A stretch of 64,000 nt of DNA from Rhizobium redzepovicii (GCF_019793435.1 NZ_JAILYH010000005.1:1-64000); one strand, 5' to 3'; shown: positions 46,146 to 56,576, counted from the stretch's first letter. The notes: generated from the letters alone by a model not told the origin. Translations and numbers: made by a program.

Positions 46146-47753
46146 ATGCTGATCCGCCTTGTCCTCTTTGCCCTCTTCGTGCTGCTTCTCGCCTATGGCT
46201 TCTCCTGGTTCGCCGATCGTCCAGGCGACCTCTCGCTGATCTGGGAGGGTCAGATCTACCAGACCAAGCTAATCGTCGCGGTCAGCGCGATCATCGCTCT
46301 TATCGCCGCCGTGATGATCGTCTGGTGGTTCATCCGCCTGGTCTGGACCTCGCCGCATTCGGTGACGCGGTATTTCCGTGCCCGCAAGCGCGACCGCGGT
46401 TATCAGGCGTTGTCGACCGGCCTGATCGCCGCCGGCGCCGGCAACGCGCTGCTCGCCCGCAAGATGGCCGCCCGCTCGCGCGGCCTTATCCGCGCCGATC
46501 AGGAGCCGCTGATCAACCTGCTCGAGGCCCAGGCGGCCCTGATCGAAGGCCGCCATGACGAGGCGCGCGCCAAATTCGAGGCGATGGCCAACGATCCCGA
46601 GACACGCGAACTCGGTCTGCGCGGCCTTTATCTGGAGGCCCGCCGCCTCGGGGCCAACGAGGCCGCCCGTCAATATGCCGAGAAGGCTGCAGACAATGCG
46701 CCTTATCTGCCCTGGGCCGCACAGGCGACGCTCGAATATCGCAGCCAGGCCGGCCGATGGGACGATGCGATCCGGCTGCTCGAACAGCAAAAGGCCGCCC
46801 GTGTCGTCGAAAAGGGCGACGCCAACCGTCTGCACGCGGTCCTCTTGACGGCGCGCGCCGGCGAAAAGCTGGAAGGCAACCCGACGGGTGCCCGCGACGA
46901 CGCGCAACAGGCGCTGAAGCTCGCCGCCGATTTCATTCCGGCAGCCCTCATTGCCGCGAAGGCGTTGTTTCGCGAAGGCGGGGTGCGCAGGGCCGCCTCA
47001 ATCCTCGAACAGGCATGGAAATCGACACCGCATCCCGAAATCGGCCAGGCCTATGTCAGGGCCCGCAGCGGCGATTCCACGCTCGACCGGCTGAAGCGCG
47101 CCGAACGGCTGGAGGCGCTGCGCCCGAACAACGTCGAATCCCTTCTCGTCGTCGCCCAGGCCGCACTCGACGCGCAGGAATTCGCCAAGGCCCGCGCCAA
47201 GGCGGAAGCGGCAGCCCGCATGCAGCCGCGCGAAGCCGCCTTCCTGCTTTTGGCCGACATCGAAGAGGCCGAAACCGGAGACCAGGGCCGCGTGCGCCAC
47301 TGGCTGGCCCAGGCACTCAAGGCACCGCGCGATCCGGCCTGGGTCGCTGATGGTTTCGTGTCGGACAAATGGCTGCCGGTATCGCCGGTGACCGGCCACC
47401 TCGACGCCTTCGAATGGAAGGCGCCCTTCGGCCAGATCGAGGGTCCGCTCGAAGACGGTTCGACGCCTGCCTCGATCGAAACCGCCCTGAAGACCTTGCC
47501 GCCGCTGCGCGACGTCAGGCCGGAAAGCCCGGTCAACGACCATCGGATCATCGAACTGGAACGCGCCGCGACGATCGCCGAGGCTGTGCGCCCGACGCCG
47601 GCGCCGGCAAAACCGAAGCCCGTCGAACCCGCCAGCGGCAAAGCGCCTGCACCGGGCGAAGCGAAACCTTTCTTTGGCGGCCTGCCGGATGATCCCGGCG
47701 TTCGCGACCCCAGGGTGGACCCGGAACCCAAGACGCGGCTCCGCCTTTTCTGA
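46146..47753 (+). CDS. HemY-like TPR membrane protein
   Basis: The 535-residue protein has two N-terminal membrane helices (about 2-20 and 39-65) forming the HemY N-terminal domain, then TPR repeats (about 95-400). A Pro/Ala/Lys-rich tail ends the protein. Despite the name it is not protoporphyrinogen oxidase (the B. subtilis HemY); its biochemical role in gamma- and alphaproteobacteria is unsettled. It is probably a scaffold for envelope or heme-enzyme assembly together with the Mic60-like protein upstream. Confidence 0.88.
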   Translation: MLIRLVLFALFVLLLAYGFSWFADRPGDLSLIWEGQIYQTKLIVAVSAIIALIAAVMIVWWFIRLVWTSPHSVTRYFRARKRDRGYQALSTGLIAAGAGNALLARKMAARSRGLIRADQEPLINLLEAQAALIEGRHDEARAKFEAMANDPETRELGLRGLYLEARRLGANEAARQYAEKAADNAPYLPWAAQATLEYRSQAGRWDDAIRLLEQQKAARVVEKGDANRLHAVLLTARAGEKLEGNPTGARDDAQQALKLAADFIPAALIAAKALFREGGVRRAASILEQAWKSTPHPEIGQAYVRARSGDSTLDRLKRAERLEALRPNNVESLLVVAQAALDAQEFAKARAKAEAAARMQPREAAFLLLADIEEAETGDQGRVRHWLAQALKAPRDPAWVADGFVSDKWLPVSPVTGHLDAFEWKAPFGQIEGPLEDGSTPASIETALKTLPPLRDVRPESPVNDHRIIELERAATIAEAVRPTPAPAKPKPVEPASGKAPAPGEAKPFFGGLPDDPGVRDPRVDPEPKTRLRLF

Positions 47754-47770
47754 AATGGAACGAAAACCGC

Positions 47771-48256
47771 ATGTTCGAACGCTTTCAGGCCTTCTTCCAG
47801 AAGCTCACAGCCGACCACCCAAAGAAAGGTTTTGCCCCTGACGATCCGCGCATCGCAGTGGCCGCCCTCTGTATGCAGGTCATGGAAGCCGACGGTCAGA
47901 TCAAAGCCAGCGAGAAGAAGCGGCTGCGCAAGCTGTTGAAGGAGCAATACGCGCTCGACGGCAAGCAGCTGGATGCCCTGATGGCGGCCGGCCTCGAGGC
48001 CGAAAGCACCGCCGTCGATTATTATCGCTTCACCGCCGACCTGAAACGCCACCTCAATACCGAGCAACGGCTGGAGCTGATCGGCATTCTCTGGGACATC
48101 GTCTATGCCGATGGCGAACGCAGCGAAATGGAGGACCATGTGATCTGGCGTATCGCCGATCTGCTCGGCGTCTCCTCCCGCGAGCGCATCCAGAAGCGGC
48201 AGGAAGCGGCCGCCAGGGTGACGGATGTCCGGGTAGCGCAAGATGATAGCGACTGA
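47771..48256 (+). CDS. TerB-like (tellurite resistance) family protein
   Basis: The 161-residue helical protein shows the TerB pattern: AVAALCMQVMEADGQIKASEKKRLRKLL in the first half and a mirrored ILWDIVYADGERSEMEDHVIWRIADLLGV in the second, each with the acidic D-x-x loop that binds metal in TerB/DjlA. It is unconnected to other ter genes here. It lies 17 bases after hemY and overlaps the next gene by 14 bases. Confidence 0.88.
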   Translation: MFERFQAFFQKLTADHPKKGFAPDDPRIAVAALCMQVMEADGQIKASEKKRLRKLLKEQYALDGKQLDALMAAGLEAESTAVDYYRFTADLKRHLNTEQRLELIGILWDIVYADGERSEMEDHVIWRIADLLGVSSRERIQKRQEAAARVTDVRVAQDDSD

Positions 48257-48998
48257 GCAAAAATCGGACCGCGACGGGCGTCCGATCCTCATCGTCCTGC
48301 ATCAGGAGCGGTCGAGCCCCGGCCGTGTCGGCCAATTGCTCGTCGAAAAGGGCTATCGTCTCGATATCCGCCGCCCGGTTCTCGGCGAACCGCTGCCGAC
48401 GACGCTTCAAGACCATGCCGGCGCCGTCGTCTTCGGCGGGCCGATGAGCGCCAATGATCCTGACGACTTCGTCAAGAAGGAGATCGGCTGGATCGACATT
48501 CCCTTGCGGGAAAAACGTCCCTATCTCGGTATCTGTCTCGGCGCGCAGATGCTGGTGCGTCATCTCGGCGGCAAGGTCCAGTCGAATGCCGACGGCTCGA
48601 CGGAGATCGGCTGGTATCCGCTGCGCCCGACCGAGAAGGGCCGCCTGCTGATGCATTGGCCGAAGATGGTCTATCATTTCCACCGCGAAGGCTTCGAGCT
48701 GCCGCACGGCGCCGATCTTCTGGCTGAAGGCGACACCTATCCGAACCAGGCCTTCCGCTATGACGGCAACGCCTGGGGCCTGCAGTTCCACGCCGAACTG
48801 ACCCGGGTGATGATGCATCGCTGGGTGGTGCACGGCGCGCACCGCTTCATCCTGCCGAACGCCCAGCAGGGCCGCGAACACCTCGAAGGCCGCATGCTGT
48901 TCGACGCGCCGCTGAAAGCCTGGTTGACCGAATTCCTCGATATCGTCTTCGAAGGCAAACCGGCAAAGGCCGCCTCTTCGATCACACTTCCGGCATAA
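48243..48998 (+). CDS. Class I glutamine amidotransferase-like protein
   Basis: The 251-residue stand-alone GATase1 domain has the nucleophile elbow GICLGAQML (Cys) and QFHAEL (His). GGPMSAND and a GWYPL strand are typical of the GMP-synthase-like amidotransferase group. No synthase partner lies next to it. It may act as a glutaminase or gamma-glutamyl hydrolase on a small molecule. It overlaps the TerB-like gene, so it ends the hem-mic60-hemY transcript. Confidence 0.88.
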   Translation: MIATEQKSDRDGRPILIVLHQERSSPGRVGQLLVEKGYRLDIRRPVLGEPLPTTLQDHAGAVVFGGPMSANDPDDFVKKEIGWIDIPLREKRPYLGICLGAQMLVRHLGGKVQSNADGSTEIGWYPLRPTEKGRLLMHWPKMVYHFHREGFELPHGADLLAEGDTYPNQAFRYDGNAWGLQFHAELTRVMMHRWVVHGAHRFILPNAQQGREHLEGRMLFDAPLKAWLTEFLDIVFEGKPAKAASSITLPA

Positions 48999-49020
48999 AG
49001 GACTGCGTATCCGCCCTATC

Positions 49021-50256
49021 TCACGTGCTGGGCGCGTCGAGCGTATCGATCCTGCGCAATTTGGGGAAACTCGAAGCCCAGATCGCCGCCACCGCCAAAG
49101 TCCCGATTCCGCCGATAACGACCGCCGGCACCGCGCCGAAGATCGATGCCATCGTGCCCGCCCTGAATTCGCCGAGTTCGTTCGAAGCGCCGACGAAGAC
49201 CATGTTGACCGCATTGACGCGGCCGCGCAGCTGATCGGGCGTCCAGAGCGCAATCAGGCTCTCGCGCACATAGACCGATACCATGTCGGCCGCCCCCATC
49301 AGCGCCAGCGCCGCGATCGAGACCTCGGTGTTAGTCGAGATGCCGAAGACGATGGTTCCCAAACCGAACAGGGCAACACCGATGAACATGTAGATACCGG
49401 CGCGGTGTTTGAGCGGATAGGCGGCGAGGAAGATCGCCATGACGATGGCGCCGAGCCCCGGTGCCGCGCGCAGCAGGCCGAGCCCCCAGGGGCCGAGCGT
49501 CAGGATATCGCGGGCGAAGATCGGCATCAGTGCCGTCGCGCCGCCAAGCAGAACGGCGAAGAGATCGAGCGAGATCGCCCCGAGCACGACCTTTTCGGCA
49601 CGGATGAAACTGAAACCGCCGAGGATCATCGCCCAGCTCTTGGCCTCGCCCGTCGTCTTCTGTTCAGGCTTCGGGATCATGTAGAGGAGAGCCGCCCCGA
49701 GGATGGAAAAGACCACCGCCACCGTATAGGCGGTCGTCGCGCTGACGCCGTAGAGCAGACCGCCGATCACCGGCCCGGTGATTGCCGCGAGCTGCCAGGA
49801 CGACGAATTCCAGGCGATCGCATTGGAAAGATCCTGCTCCGGCACCAGATTTGGAGCCAGCGACTGCACCGCCGGCGACATGAAGGCGCGTTCGATGCCG
49901 AAGATCAGAAGCACCGCGAAAACCGGCAGCGGCGTGAAAGTCCCCATTACAGTCATGATCAGCAGCACCAGCGTGCAGAGCGCACTCACCAGCGAGCAGA
50001 GGGCGGCGATTGCCCGGCGATTGTACCGGTCGGCCACCGAGCCGGTGACGAGCATGAGCAGCAGCGACGGCAGGAATTGCACGAGACCGATCAGGCCGAG
50101 ATAGATCGCCTTGCCCGTCTGGTCGTACATCTGCCAGCCGACAGCGACGCTGACGATCTGCTGTGAGAAGGACAGCAGGAAGCGCGCTAGGAAGAACCGC
50201 GTGTAGGACGAATGCCGGAACGCGGCAAAACGGTCTCCGGTGGGCGAAAACGACAT
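49021..50256 (-). CDS. MFS transporter (EntS-like exporter group)
   Basis: The 411-residue protein has twelve predicted helices and the MFS loop motif after helix 2 (VADRYNRRAIAAL). FRHSSYTRFFLARFLLSFSQQIVSVAVGWQMYDQTG at the start resembles the enterobactin-exporter-like family; substrate is not predictable. It is convergent with the amidotransferase gene and divergent from yggT. Confidence 0.88.
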   Translation of the reverse strand: MSFSPTGDRFAAFRHSSYTRFFLARFLLSFSQQIVSVAVGWQMYDQTGKAIYLGLIGLVQFLPSLLLMLVTGSVADRYNRRAIAALCSLVSALCTLVLLIMTVMGTFTPLPVFAVLLIFGIERAFMSPAVQSLAPNLVPEQDLSNAIAWNSSSWQLAAITGPVIGGLLYGVSATTAYTVAVVFSILGAALLYMIPKPEQKTTGEAKSWAMILGGFSFIRAEKVVLGAISLDLFAVLLGGATALMPIFARDILTLGPWGLGLLRAAPGLGAIVMAIFLAAYPLKHRAGIYMFIGVALFGLGTIVFGISTNTEVSIAALALMGAADMVSVYVRESLIALWTPDQLRGRVNAVNMVFVGASNELGEFRAGTMASIFGAVPAVVIGGIGTLAVAAIWASSFPKLRRIDTLDAPST

Positions 50257-50395
50257 GGATGTTTTCCGAGGAGACGGGCGCGGGAATAGCTGAAAGGCCG
50301 CCCGTTAAACATGATTCACCGCGCGTTCCCACACGGCACTTGCTCGTTTAGTCGCCAATGTCTACATGTCTGTCAACAACGAATTGGAGAAGACG

Positions 50396-50686
50396 ATGTT
50401 TGCGCTGTTTCAAACCATTGATTTGGCTTTGAATATTTACACCTGGATCCTGATTGCCAGTGCCATTTTTTCCTGGCTCTATGCCTTTAACGTCATCAAC
50501 TCCAGCAATCAGTTCGTCAATTCGGTCGGCACATTCCTGTATAACGTCACCGAACCGGTGCTGAAGCCGATCCGCAGCCGGTTGCCGAACCTTGGCGGCA
50601 TCGACATTTCGCCGATCATCCTGCTGCTGATCATTTTCTTCCTGCGCACCTTGCTTTGGACAACGCTGTATCCGCTGGTCGCTTGA
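50396..50686 (+). CDS. YggT family membrane protein
   Basis: The 96-residue protein has two hydrophobic segments with the YggT signature between them ([35 protein letters not shown]). YggT proteins are linked to osmotic tolerance and cell-division-associated loci. GGAGAAGACG places the start at 50396 rather than ten codons earlier. Its stop overlaps the next gene's TTG. Confidence 0.88.
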   Translation: MFALFQTIDLALNIYTWILIASAIFSWLYAFNVINSSNQFVNSVGTFLYNVTEPVLKPIRSRLPNLGGIDISPIILLLIIFFLRTLLWTTLYPLVA

Positions 50687-50994
50687 GCCGTCCCTGGAGC
50701 CTTTTCGATGATCATGTCCGCCTCGCCGTCCGGCTTACGCCGAATGGCGGGCGTGACGCGATCGATGGCATCGAGGCGGATGGCGAGGGCGAAACGCACC
50801 TGAAGGCGCGCGTCACATCCGTCCCGGAAAAGGGCAAGGCCAACAAGGCCCTGATCCTTCTGGTCGCCCAATCGTTGCGCATCCCCAAATCCAGCATCAG
50901 CCTCGTCTCCGGCGACACTGCGCGCAATAAAATCCTCCGGATCGACGGCGACCCGGAGGATTTGGCAAAAAAGCTTGAAACGCTTTTAGGCTGA
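50683..50994 (+). CDS. DUF167/YggU family protein
   Basis: The 103-residue protein has the family core: [32 protein letters not shown] and [16 protein letters not shown]. YggU-type proteins are small and conserved, usually next to yggT as here. The start is a TTG overlapping the yggT stop (TTGA); no ATG or GTG is available nearby. Function unknown. Confidence 0.85.
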   Translation: MSRPWSLFDDHVRLAVRLTPNGGRDAIDGIEADGEGETHLKARVTSVPEKGKANKALILLVAQSLRIPKSSISLVSGDTARNKILRIDGDPEDLAKKLETLLG

Positions 50995-50998
50995 ACAA

Positions 50999-51535
50999 TC
51001 AGCCCTTCGTCTTCTTGGCGCGCTCGACGGCTTCGAGGATAAGCTGGCCGGCTTCCTTGGAATCGCCCCAGCCGAAGATCTTCACCCACTTGCCGGGTTC
51101 CAGATCCTTGTAGTGCTCGAAGAAGTGCTCGATCTGCTTCAGCGTGATCTCGGGAAGGTCGGTGTAGTCCTTGACCTTCTCATAGCGCAGCGTCAGCTTC
51201 GGCGACGGCACGGCGATGATCTTTTCGTCCTTGCCGGAATTGTCTTCCATCTTCAGGACGCCGATCGGGCGCACATTGATGACGCAGCCCGGAACCAACG
51301 GACGGGTGCTGGCGATCAGCACGTCGATCGGGTCGCCGTCTTCAGACAGCGTGTGCGGCACGAAACCATAATTGCCCGGATAGGTCATCGGCGTGTAGAG
51401 GAAACGATCGACAACCAGCGTGCCGGCTTCCTTGTCCATTTCATACTTGATGGGATGGCCGCCGACGGGAACCTCGACGATAACGTTGACGTCCTCAGGT
51501 GGATTATTACCGATGGAAATGGCGTCGATGCGCAT
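50999..51535 (-). CDS. ppa: Inorganic pyrophosphatase (family I)
   Basis: The 178-residue cytoplasmic enzyme hydrolyses diphosphate. [32 protein letters not shown] and the metal motif [10 protein letters not shown] are diagnostic, followed by the KDYTD segment. GGGAGTTCCT precedes the ATG. It is convergent with the DUF167 gene, four bases away. Confidence 0.96.
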   Translation of the reverse strand: MRIDAISIGNNPPEDVNVIVEVPVGGHPIKYEMDKEAGTLVVDRFLYTPMTYPGNYGFVPHTLSEDGDPIDVLIASTRPLVPGCVINVRPIGVLKMEDNSGKDEKIIAVPSPKLTLRYEKVKDYTDLPEITLKQIEHFFEHYKDLEPGKWVKIFGWGDSKEAGQLILEAVERAKKTKG

Positions 51536-51681
51536 AGGAACTCCCGCGGGGTTGAATTTCTCGCAGCCAGATAATCAGTTTCATCTCGCAACGCAACATT
51601 TGAGATCACCAATGCGTGATGGCATCGGCGCAAAGAACTCGAAACTTTCGAAGAGGGGCAGGCGATTACCGACCTAGCCGG

Positions 51682-52188
51682 TCAGTTCCAGATGAAGCCG
51701 ATTTTCTTCAGCTGCTTGTGGTCGAAATTTTCCATGCCTTCGCAGAAATCGACACCGCCGTGATGGCGGTAGAACCGGCCGGCGCTCTCGTTTTCCTCGA
51801 GGCACCAGACGACCAGCCCGTTGCAGCCGAGCGACTTCAGCAGCCGGCGCGCCTCGCCGAACAGCATTCGGCCGAGGCCGATGCCCTGATATTCCGGCCG
51901 AAGATAGAGCTCGTAGATTTCGCCTTCCTGCGGCAAAGCGCGGGCGCGGTTGAGACCGAGCGTCGCGTAGCCGGCAACCGTTCCCGCGACATCGAGAACC
52001 AGGAGCGTCGCCGGTCCACGCGTCGCCTTGCGCCACCAGTTTTCACCGCGGCGTTCGATCATTTGCGTCAGCGCCCGATGCGGGATAATGCCTGCGTATG
52101 TGTGCTGCCAGGCAAGCCTGTGCGTTTCCGATATGGCTCGGGCATCGTGTGGTTCGGCCCGCCGAACATCGATCGACAACGTCTTCAT
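51682..52188 (-). CDS. GNAT family N-acetyltransferase
   Basis: The 168-residue protein begins MKTLSIDVRRAEPHDARAI. It has the acetyl-CoA loop YQGIGLGRMLF (Q-x-x-G-x-G) after strand IYELYLRPE and a C-terminal NESAGRFYRHHGG block. Substrate unknown. The upstream part of the open frame (41 codons) has no GNAT-like sequence, so the ATG at 52188 is used. A CtrA-type box lies 99 bases upstream. Confidence 0.87.
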   Translation of the reverse strand: MKTLSIDVRRAEPHDARAISETHRLAWQHTYAGIIPHRALTQMIERRGENWWRKATRGPATLLVLDVAGTVAGYATLGLNRARALPQEGEIYELYLRPEYQGIGLGRMLFGEARRLLKSLGCNGLVVWCLEENESAGRFYRHHGGVDFCEGMENFDHKQLKKIGFIWN

Positions 52189-52286
52189 AACGTTTACTCT
52201 GGTCCCGCCGAAGGCAATTAACCATATGCAGCCAGCGCATCGTGATCGATTGCCCACAGACTTGATATGTGGACGACAGATAAAAT

Positions 52287-52302
52287 TTAACGCTTTTTTA
52301 AC
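52287..52302. promoter_or_regulatory. CtrA-type box TTAA-N7-TTAAC
   Basis: TTAACGCTTTTTTAAC has the exact spacer of the CtrA consensus. It lies between the GNAT gene (start 52188, transcribed away from it) and the typA terminator, at a distance suitable for activation of the GNAT gene. Confidence 0.45.
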
Positions 52303-52336
52303 GATTGTCACAAGTCGGAATCAGCGCGGCGCACAA

Positions 52337-52368
52337 TAAAAAACCCCGGCACGAAGGCCGGGGTTTCA
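52337..52368 (-). terminator. Rho-independent terminator of typA
   Basis: AAACCCCGGC (52341-52350) and GCCGGGGTTT (52357-52366) form a perfect ten-base stem with a six-base loop. On the minus strand the stem runs straight into a T-run, 20 bases past the typA stop. This is the clearest intrinsic terminator in the window. Confidence 0.92.
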
Positions 52369-52386
52369 AAGGGTGCTTTGAAGCTC

Positions 52387-54207
52387 TCAGAGAGCCGCTT
52401 TCGACTTCTCGAAACGCTTGCGATCGTTTGCGTCGAGATACATCTTGCGCAGGCGAATATTCTTCGGCGTCACTTCCATCAGCTCGTCTTCCTGGATCCA
52501 GGAAAGCGCACGATCGAGCGTCATGCGGATCGGCGGCGTCAGCTTGACGGCTTCGTCCTTGCCGGCGGCGCGGATATTGGTCAGCTGCTTGCCCTTCAGG
52601 ACATTCACTTCAAGGTCGTTGTCGCGCGTATGGATGCCGATGATCATGCCGGCATAGACCTTTTCACCCGGCTCGATGATCATCGGGCCGCGGTCTTCCA
52701 GGTTGAACATCGCATATGCGACGGCTTCGCCGGGAGCATTGGCGAGCAGCACGCCGTTGACGCGGCCACCGATCACGCCCTTGTAGGGCTGGTAGTCGTG
52801 GAACAGGCGGTTCATGATCGCCGTGCCGCGCGTATCCGTCAGCAGTTCCGACTGGTAGCCGATCAGGCCGCGGGTCGGTGCGTAGAAACGCAGGCGGAGG
52901 CGATTGCCGCCCGACGGACGCAGCTCGACCATTTCGGCCTTGCGCTCGGACATCTTCTGGACGACGACACCGGAATGTTCTTCATCGACGTCGACGACGA
53001 CTTCTTCGATCGGCTCCAGAAGCTGTCCGCTTTCATCCTTGTGCATGACGACGCGCGGTCGCGACACGGCAAGCTCGAAGCCTTCGCGACGCATTGTTTC
53101 GATGAGAACGGCGAGCTGAAGTTCGCCGCGGCCGGACACGTAGAACGAATCCTTGCCTTCGGCTTCTTCGATCTTCAGGGCGACGTTGCCTTCGGCTTCC
53201 TTGAAGAGACGGTCGCGGATGACGCGTGAGGTCACCTTGTCGCCTTCGGTGCCCGCCAGCGGGCTGTCGTTGACGATGAAGGACATGGTGACCGTCGGTG
53301 GGTCGATCGGCTGGGCCTTCATGGCTTCCGAGACGGCCGGGTCGCAGAACGTATCGGCGACAGTACCCTTGGAGAGGCCGGCGATCGCGACGATGTCGCC
53401 CGCATGGGCTTCGTCGATTGCCGTGCGCTCGATGCCGCGGAAGGCGAGGATCTTGGAGATGCGGCCGGTTTCGATCAGCTTGCCGTCCTGGCCGAGAACC
53501 TTGACGGCTTGGTTCGGCTTGATCGAGCCCGATGCGATGCGGCCGGTGATGATACGGCCGAGGAAGGGGTTGGCTTCGAGGATCGTGCCGATCATCCGGA
53601 ACGGGCCTTCTTCGACCGTCGGCTCCGGAACATGCTTGAGCACCAGGTCGAGAAGCGGTGCAAGGCCCTCATCCTTCGGCCCTTCCGGATTGACGTTCAT
53701 CCAGCCGTCGCGGCCCGAACCGTAGAGGATCGGAAAGTCGAGCTGCTCGTCGGTCGCGTCGAGATTGGCGAAAAGATCGAAGACTTCGTTGATGACTTCT
53801 TCGTGGCGGCCGTCCGGACGGTCGATCTTGTTGATCGCGACGATCGGGCGAAGGCCGACCTTCAGCGCCTTGCCGACGACAAACTTGGTCTGCGGCATCG
53901 GGCCTTCGGACGCATCGACGAGAACGATCGCGCCGTCCACCATCGAGAGAATGCGCTCGACCTCACCGCCGAAGTCGGCGTGGCCGGGCGTATCGACGAT
54001 GTTGATACGCACACCTTTCCACTCGACCGAGGTTGCCTTGGCGAGAATGGTGATGCCGCGTTCTTTTTCGAGATCGTTCGAGTCCATCACGCGTTCAGCG
54101 ACACGCTGATTTTCGCGGAACGAGCCGGACTGCTTGAGAAGCTCATCCACCAGGGTCGTCTTGCCATGGTCAACGTGCGCGATGATCGCGATATTGCGAA
54201 GTGCCAT
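52387..54207 (-). CDS. typA: Ribosome-associated GTPase TypA/BipA
   Basis: The 606-residue translational GTPase has the P-loop AHVDHGKT (10-17), the switch/G2 region ([13 protein letters not shown]), [11 protein letters not shown] (G3), NKIDRPDGR (G4) and the BipA-type C-terminal domain ending [20 protein letters not shown]. It assists large-subunit assembly under cold and other stress. The start [10 protein letters not shown] at 54207 follows AGAGA; upstream codons were rejected. Confidence 0.96.
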   Translation of the reverse strand: MALRNIAIIAHVDHGKTTLVDELLKQSGSFRENQRVAERVMDSNDLEKERGITILAKATSVEWKGVRINIVDTPGHADFGGEVERILSMVDGAIVLVDASEGPMPQTKFVVGKALKVGLRPIVAINKIDRPDGRHEEVINEVFDLFANLDATDEQLDFPILYGSGRDGWMNVNPEGPKDEGLAPLLDLVLKHVPEPTVEEGPFRMIGTILEANPFLGRIITGRIASGSIKPNQAVKVLGQDGKLIETGRISKILAFRGIERTAIDEAHAGDIVAIAGLSKGTVADTFCDPAVSEAMKAQPIDPPTVTMSFIVNDSPLAGTEGDKVTSRVIRDRLFKEAEGNVALKIEEAEGKDSFYVSGRGELQLAVLIETMRREGFELAVSRPRVVMHKDESGQLLEPIEEVVVDVDEEHSGVVVQKMSERKAEMVELRPSGGNRLRLRFYAPTRGLIGYQSELLTDTRGTAIMNRLFHDYQPYKGVIGGRVNGVLLANAPGEAVAYAMFNLEDRGPMIIEPGEKVYAGMIIGIHTRDNDLEVNVLKGKQLTNIRAAGKDEAVKLTPPIRMTLDRALSWIQEDELMEVTPKNIRLRKMYLDANDRKRFEKSKAAL

Positions 54208-54364
54208 ATGTGAAATCTCTGAGGCTGCGGCGCACGCTCTTGAGGACGCGCCTATTGGTTTGGGGCGTCCATACAGTTTTTTTTGCGTTTGCGAAAGAGG
54301 GGAACGCGCAAAAGCTGCGGCATGGCTGCCGCCATGCCGCATCGAAGCGTGTCATCAAATTGTC

Positions 54365-56452
54365 TTAGGCGTCGCTGCCTGTCAATTCCTCGAAGGTCGA
54401 AAGTCCCTTTTTGACCAGCATCGCATCCGGGCTCGGCAGCTTGCCGCGGAAAGCCTTGTAGGCGTCCTCCGGATCGACCGAGCCGCCGACGGAATAGATG
54501 TTTTCCTTGAGCTTGCGCGCCATCTCGCCGTTGAAGGCGTCGCCCGTCTCCTCGAAGGCGGCAAAGGCGTCGGCGTCGAGCACCTCCGACCACATGTAGG
54601 AGTAATAGCCGGCCGAATAACCGCCGGAGAAGATATGCTGGAAGTGCGGCGTCGCGTGGCGCATGACGATCGACTTCGGCATGCCGATCTCGGCCAGCAC
54701 CTCGGCCTGCACCGCCATCGGGTCGGCGACCGCCTCTCGCGTGTGAAAGGCCATATCAACAAGCGCCGACGAGGTGAACTCGACGGTGTTGAAGCCGGCA
54801 TTGAAAGTGCGCGCGGCCAACACCTTGTCGAGCAGCGCCTGCGGCATCGGCTCGCCGGTTTCGACATGCACGGCATAACGCTTCAAAATAGCGGGCACTG
54901 TCAGCCAGTGCTCGTAGAGCTGTGAGGGAAGCTCGACGAAATCGCGCGAAACGCCGGTGCCGGAGACCGAGGGGTAGGTGACATTCGACAGCATGCCGTG
55001 CAGCGCGTGGCCGAATTCGTGGAACAGCGTGCGCGCATCGTCGAGCGACAGCAGCGCCGGTTTGCCCTCGGCCGGCTTGGCGAAGTTGCAGACATTGTAG
55101 ATGATTGGCAGCTCGCCGTGGCGGCCATTCTTCAGTTCGAGCCTGTGCTGCGATTGCAGCGAGCTCATCCAAGCGCCCGATCGTTTCGAGCCGCGGGCGA
55201 AATAATCGCCGAGGAAGAGGGCGACCAGCCGGTCTTCGCGGTCCCGGATCTCAAACACCCTGACATCCGGGTGATAGGCGGCCACGCCCTTCTTCTCGAC
55301 GGCGCGGATACCGAACAGCCGTTGGGCCACGTCGAAGCAGGCCTCGATGATCTTCTCGAGTTGCAGATAGGGCTTGAGCTCGGCTTCGGAAAAATCGAAT
55401 TTCCGCGCCCTGATCTTTTCGGCGTAATGGCGCCAGTCCCAGGGCATCACCTCGTGGTTACGCCCCTCCTCGGCGATCAGCGCCGCGATATCGGCCTCCT
55501 CCTCGCCGGCACGTTTCACCGCCCGCGCCCAGACGGCTTTGAGCAGGTCGTTCACCGCCTCCGCCGTCTTTGCCATCGTGTTGTCGAGCTTCAGCTCGGC
55601 GAAATTGCCGTAACCGAGCAGGCTCGCCACCCGATGGCGCAGCGCCAGCGTTTCCTTGATGACGCCGCGATTGTCCGTTTCGCCGTCATTTTCGCCGCGC
55701 GCCACCCAAGCCTTGAAAGCCTGCTCGCGCAGATCGCGGCGCTCCGAAAAGGTGAGGAACGGCTCGATGATCGAGCGCGACAGCGTCACCGCATATTTGC
55801 CCTCGTCGCCGCGTTCGCGCGCCGCCGCGGCCATCGCGTCGCGCAGAAATGCCGGCAGCCCGTCGAGTTCGGCCCCATCGGAAAGCACCAAGGCCCAGGC
55901 CTTCTCATCGGCAAGCACGTTCTGGCCGAATTGCGTGCCGAGACCGGCAAGCTTTTCATTCATCTCGGCGAGTTTCTCCTGCTCGGCCTTCTCGAGCTTG
56001 GCGCCCGATTTGACGAAGCCTTTCCAGTGGCGCTCCAGCACGCGTGTCTGTTCGAGCGTCAGGCCGAGGCTTTCGCGTTTTTCCCAGAGCGTGTCGATGC
56101 GGGCAAAGAGCGCGGCATTCATGCCGATCTTCGAATAGTGGCGCGACATCTTCGGCGAGATCTCCCGCTCCAGCGCCTGGATCACATCATTGGTATGCGC
56201 GCCCGCCTTGTTCCAGAACAGCGCCGAAACGCGCGACAGTGCATCGCCGGCGATCTCCAGCGCCGTGACCGTATTGTCGAATGTCGGCGCCTCGGCATTT
56301 TCGGCGATCTCGTCGATCTCCCGTTCATGGGCGGCAAGCGCCGCTTCGAAGGCGGCGGCGAAATCGCCGTCATCGACAGCATCGAAACGCGGCAGGCCGT
56401 GAAGGCCGTCCCAAGTCACCAGCGCCGGATTGAAATCATGGGGAGAAGGCAT
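54365..56452 (-). CDS. M3 family metallopeptidase (oligopeptidase A/Dcp type)
   Basis: The 695-residue zinc peptidase has HEFGH at 478-482, followed by the second ligand region near 507 (VELPSQLYEHW). The rest is the helical cage of thimet-oligopeptidase-like enzymes. It degrades short cytosolic peptides; no signal peptide is present. AAGGA precedes the ATG at 56452, which is preferred over upstream ATGs at 56473 and 56584. It may be prlC or dcp; the sequence does not decide by eye. Confidence 0.92.
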   Translation of the reverse strand: MPSPHDFNPALVTWDGLHGLPRFDAVDDGDFAAAFEAALAAHEREIDEIAENAEAPTFDNTVTALEIAGDALSRVSALFWNKAGAHTNDVIQALEREISPKMSRHYSKIGMNAALFARIDTLWEKRESLGLTLEQTRVLERHWKGFVKSGAKLEKAEQEKLAEMNEKLAGLGTQFGQNVLADEKAWALVLSDGAELDGLPAFLRDAMAAAARERGDEGKYAVTLSRSIIEPFLTFSERRDLREQAFKAWVARGENDGETDNRGVIKETLALRHRVASLLGYGNFAELKLDNTMAKTAEAVNDLLKAVWARAVKRAGEEEADIAALIAEEGRNHEVMPWDWRHYAEKIRARKFDFSEAELKPYLQLEKIIEACFDVAQRLFGIRAVEKKGVAAYHPDVRVFEIRDREDRLVALFLGDYFARGSKRSGAWMSSLQSQHRLELKNGRHGELPIIYNVCNFAKPAEGKPALLSLDDARTLFHEFGHALHGMLSNVTYPSVSGTGVSRDFVELPSQLYEHWLTVPAILKRYAVHVETGEPMPQALLDKVLAARTFNAGFNTVEFTSSALVDMAFHTREAVADPMAVQAEVLAEIGMPKSIVMRHATPHFQHIFSGGYSAGYYSYMWSEVLDADAFAAFEETGDAFNGEMARKLKENIYSVGGSVDPEDAYKAFRGKLPSPDAMLVKKGLSTFEELTGSDA

Positions 56453-56576
56453 CGGAGAATTCCTTTTTGGCATGCACGGGTTCGTCAATATAGGAGAGCT
56501 GTCGTAGAATTGGTATGCGGCAAGGACCTTTTGCCTCGCCTGCAAAATCTGGTGGACAAAAATTGACGCGCGAAAA

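Noticed and set aside
47771..48256. Part of a ter-type conflict system with the VWA protein
   Set aside because: The TerB-like gene lies 11 kb from the VWA gene and belongs to the hem-mic60 operon.
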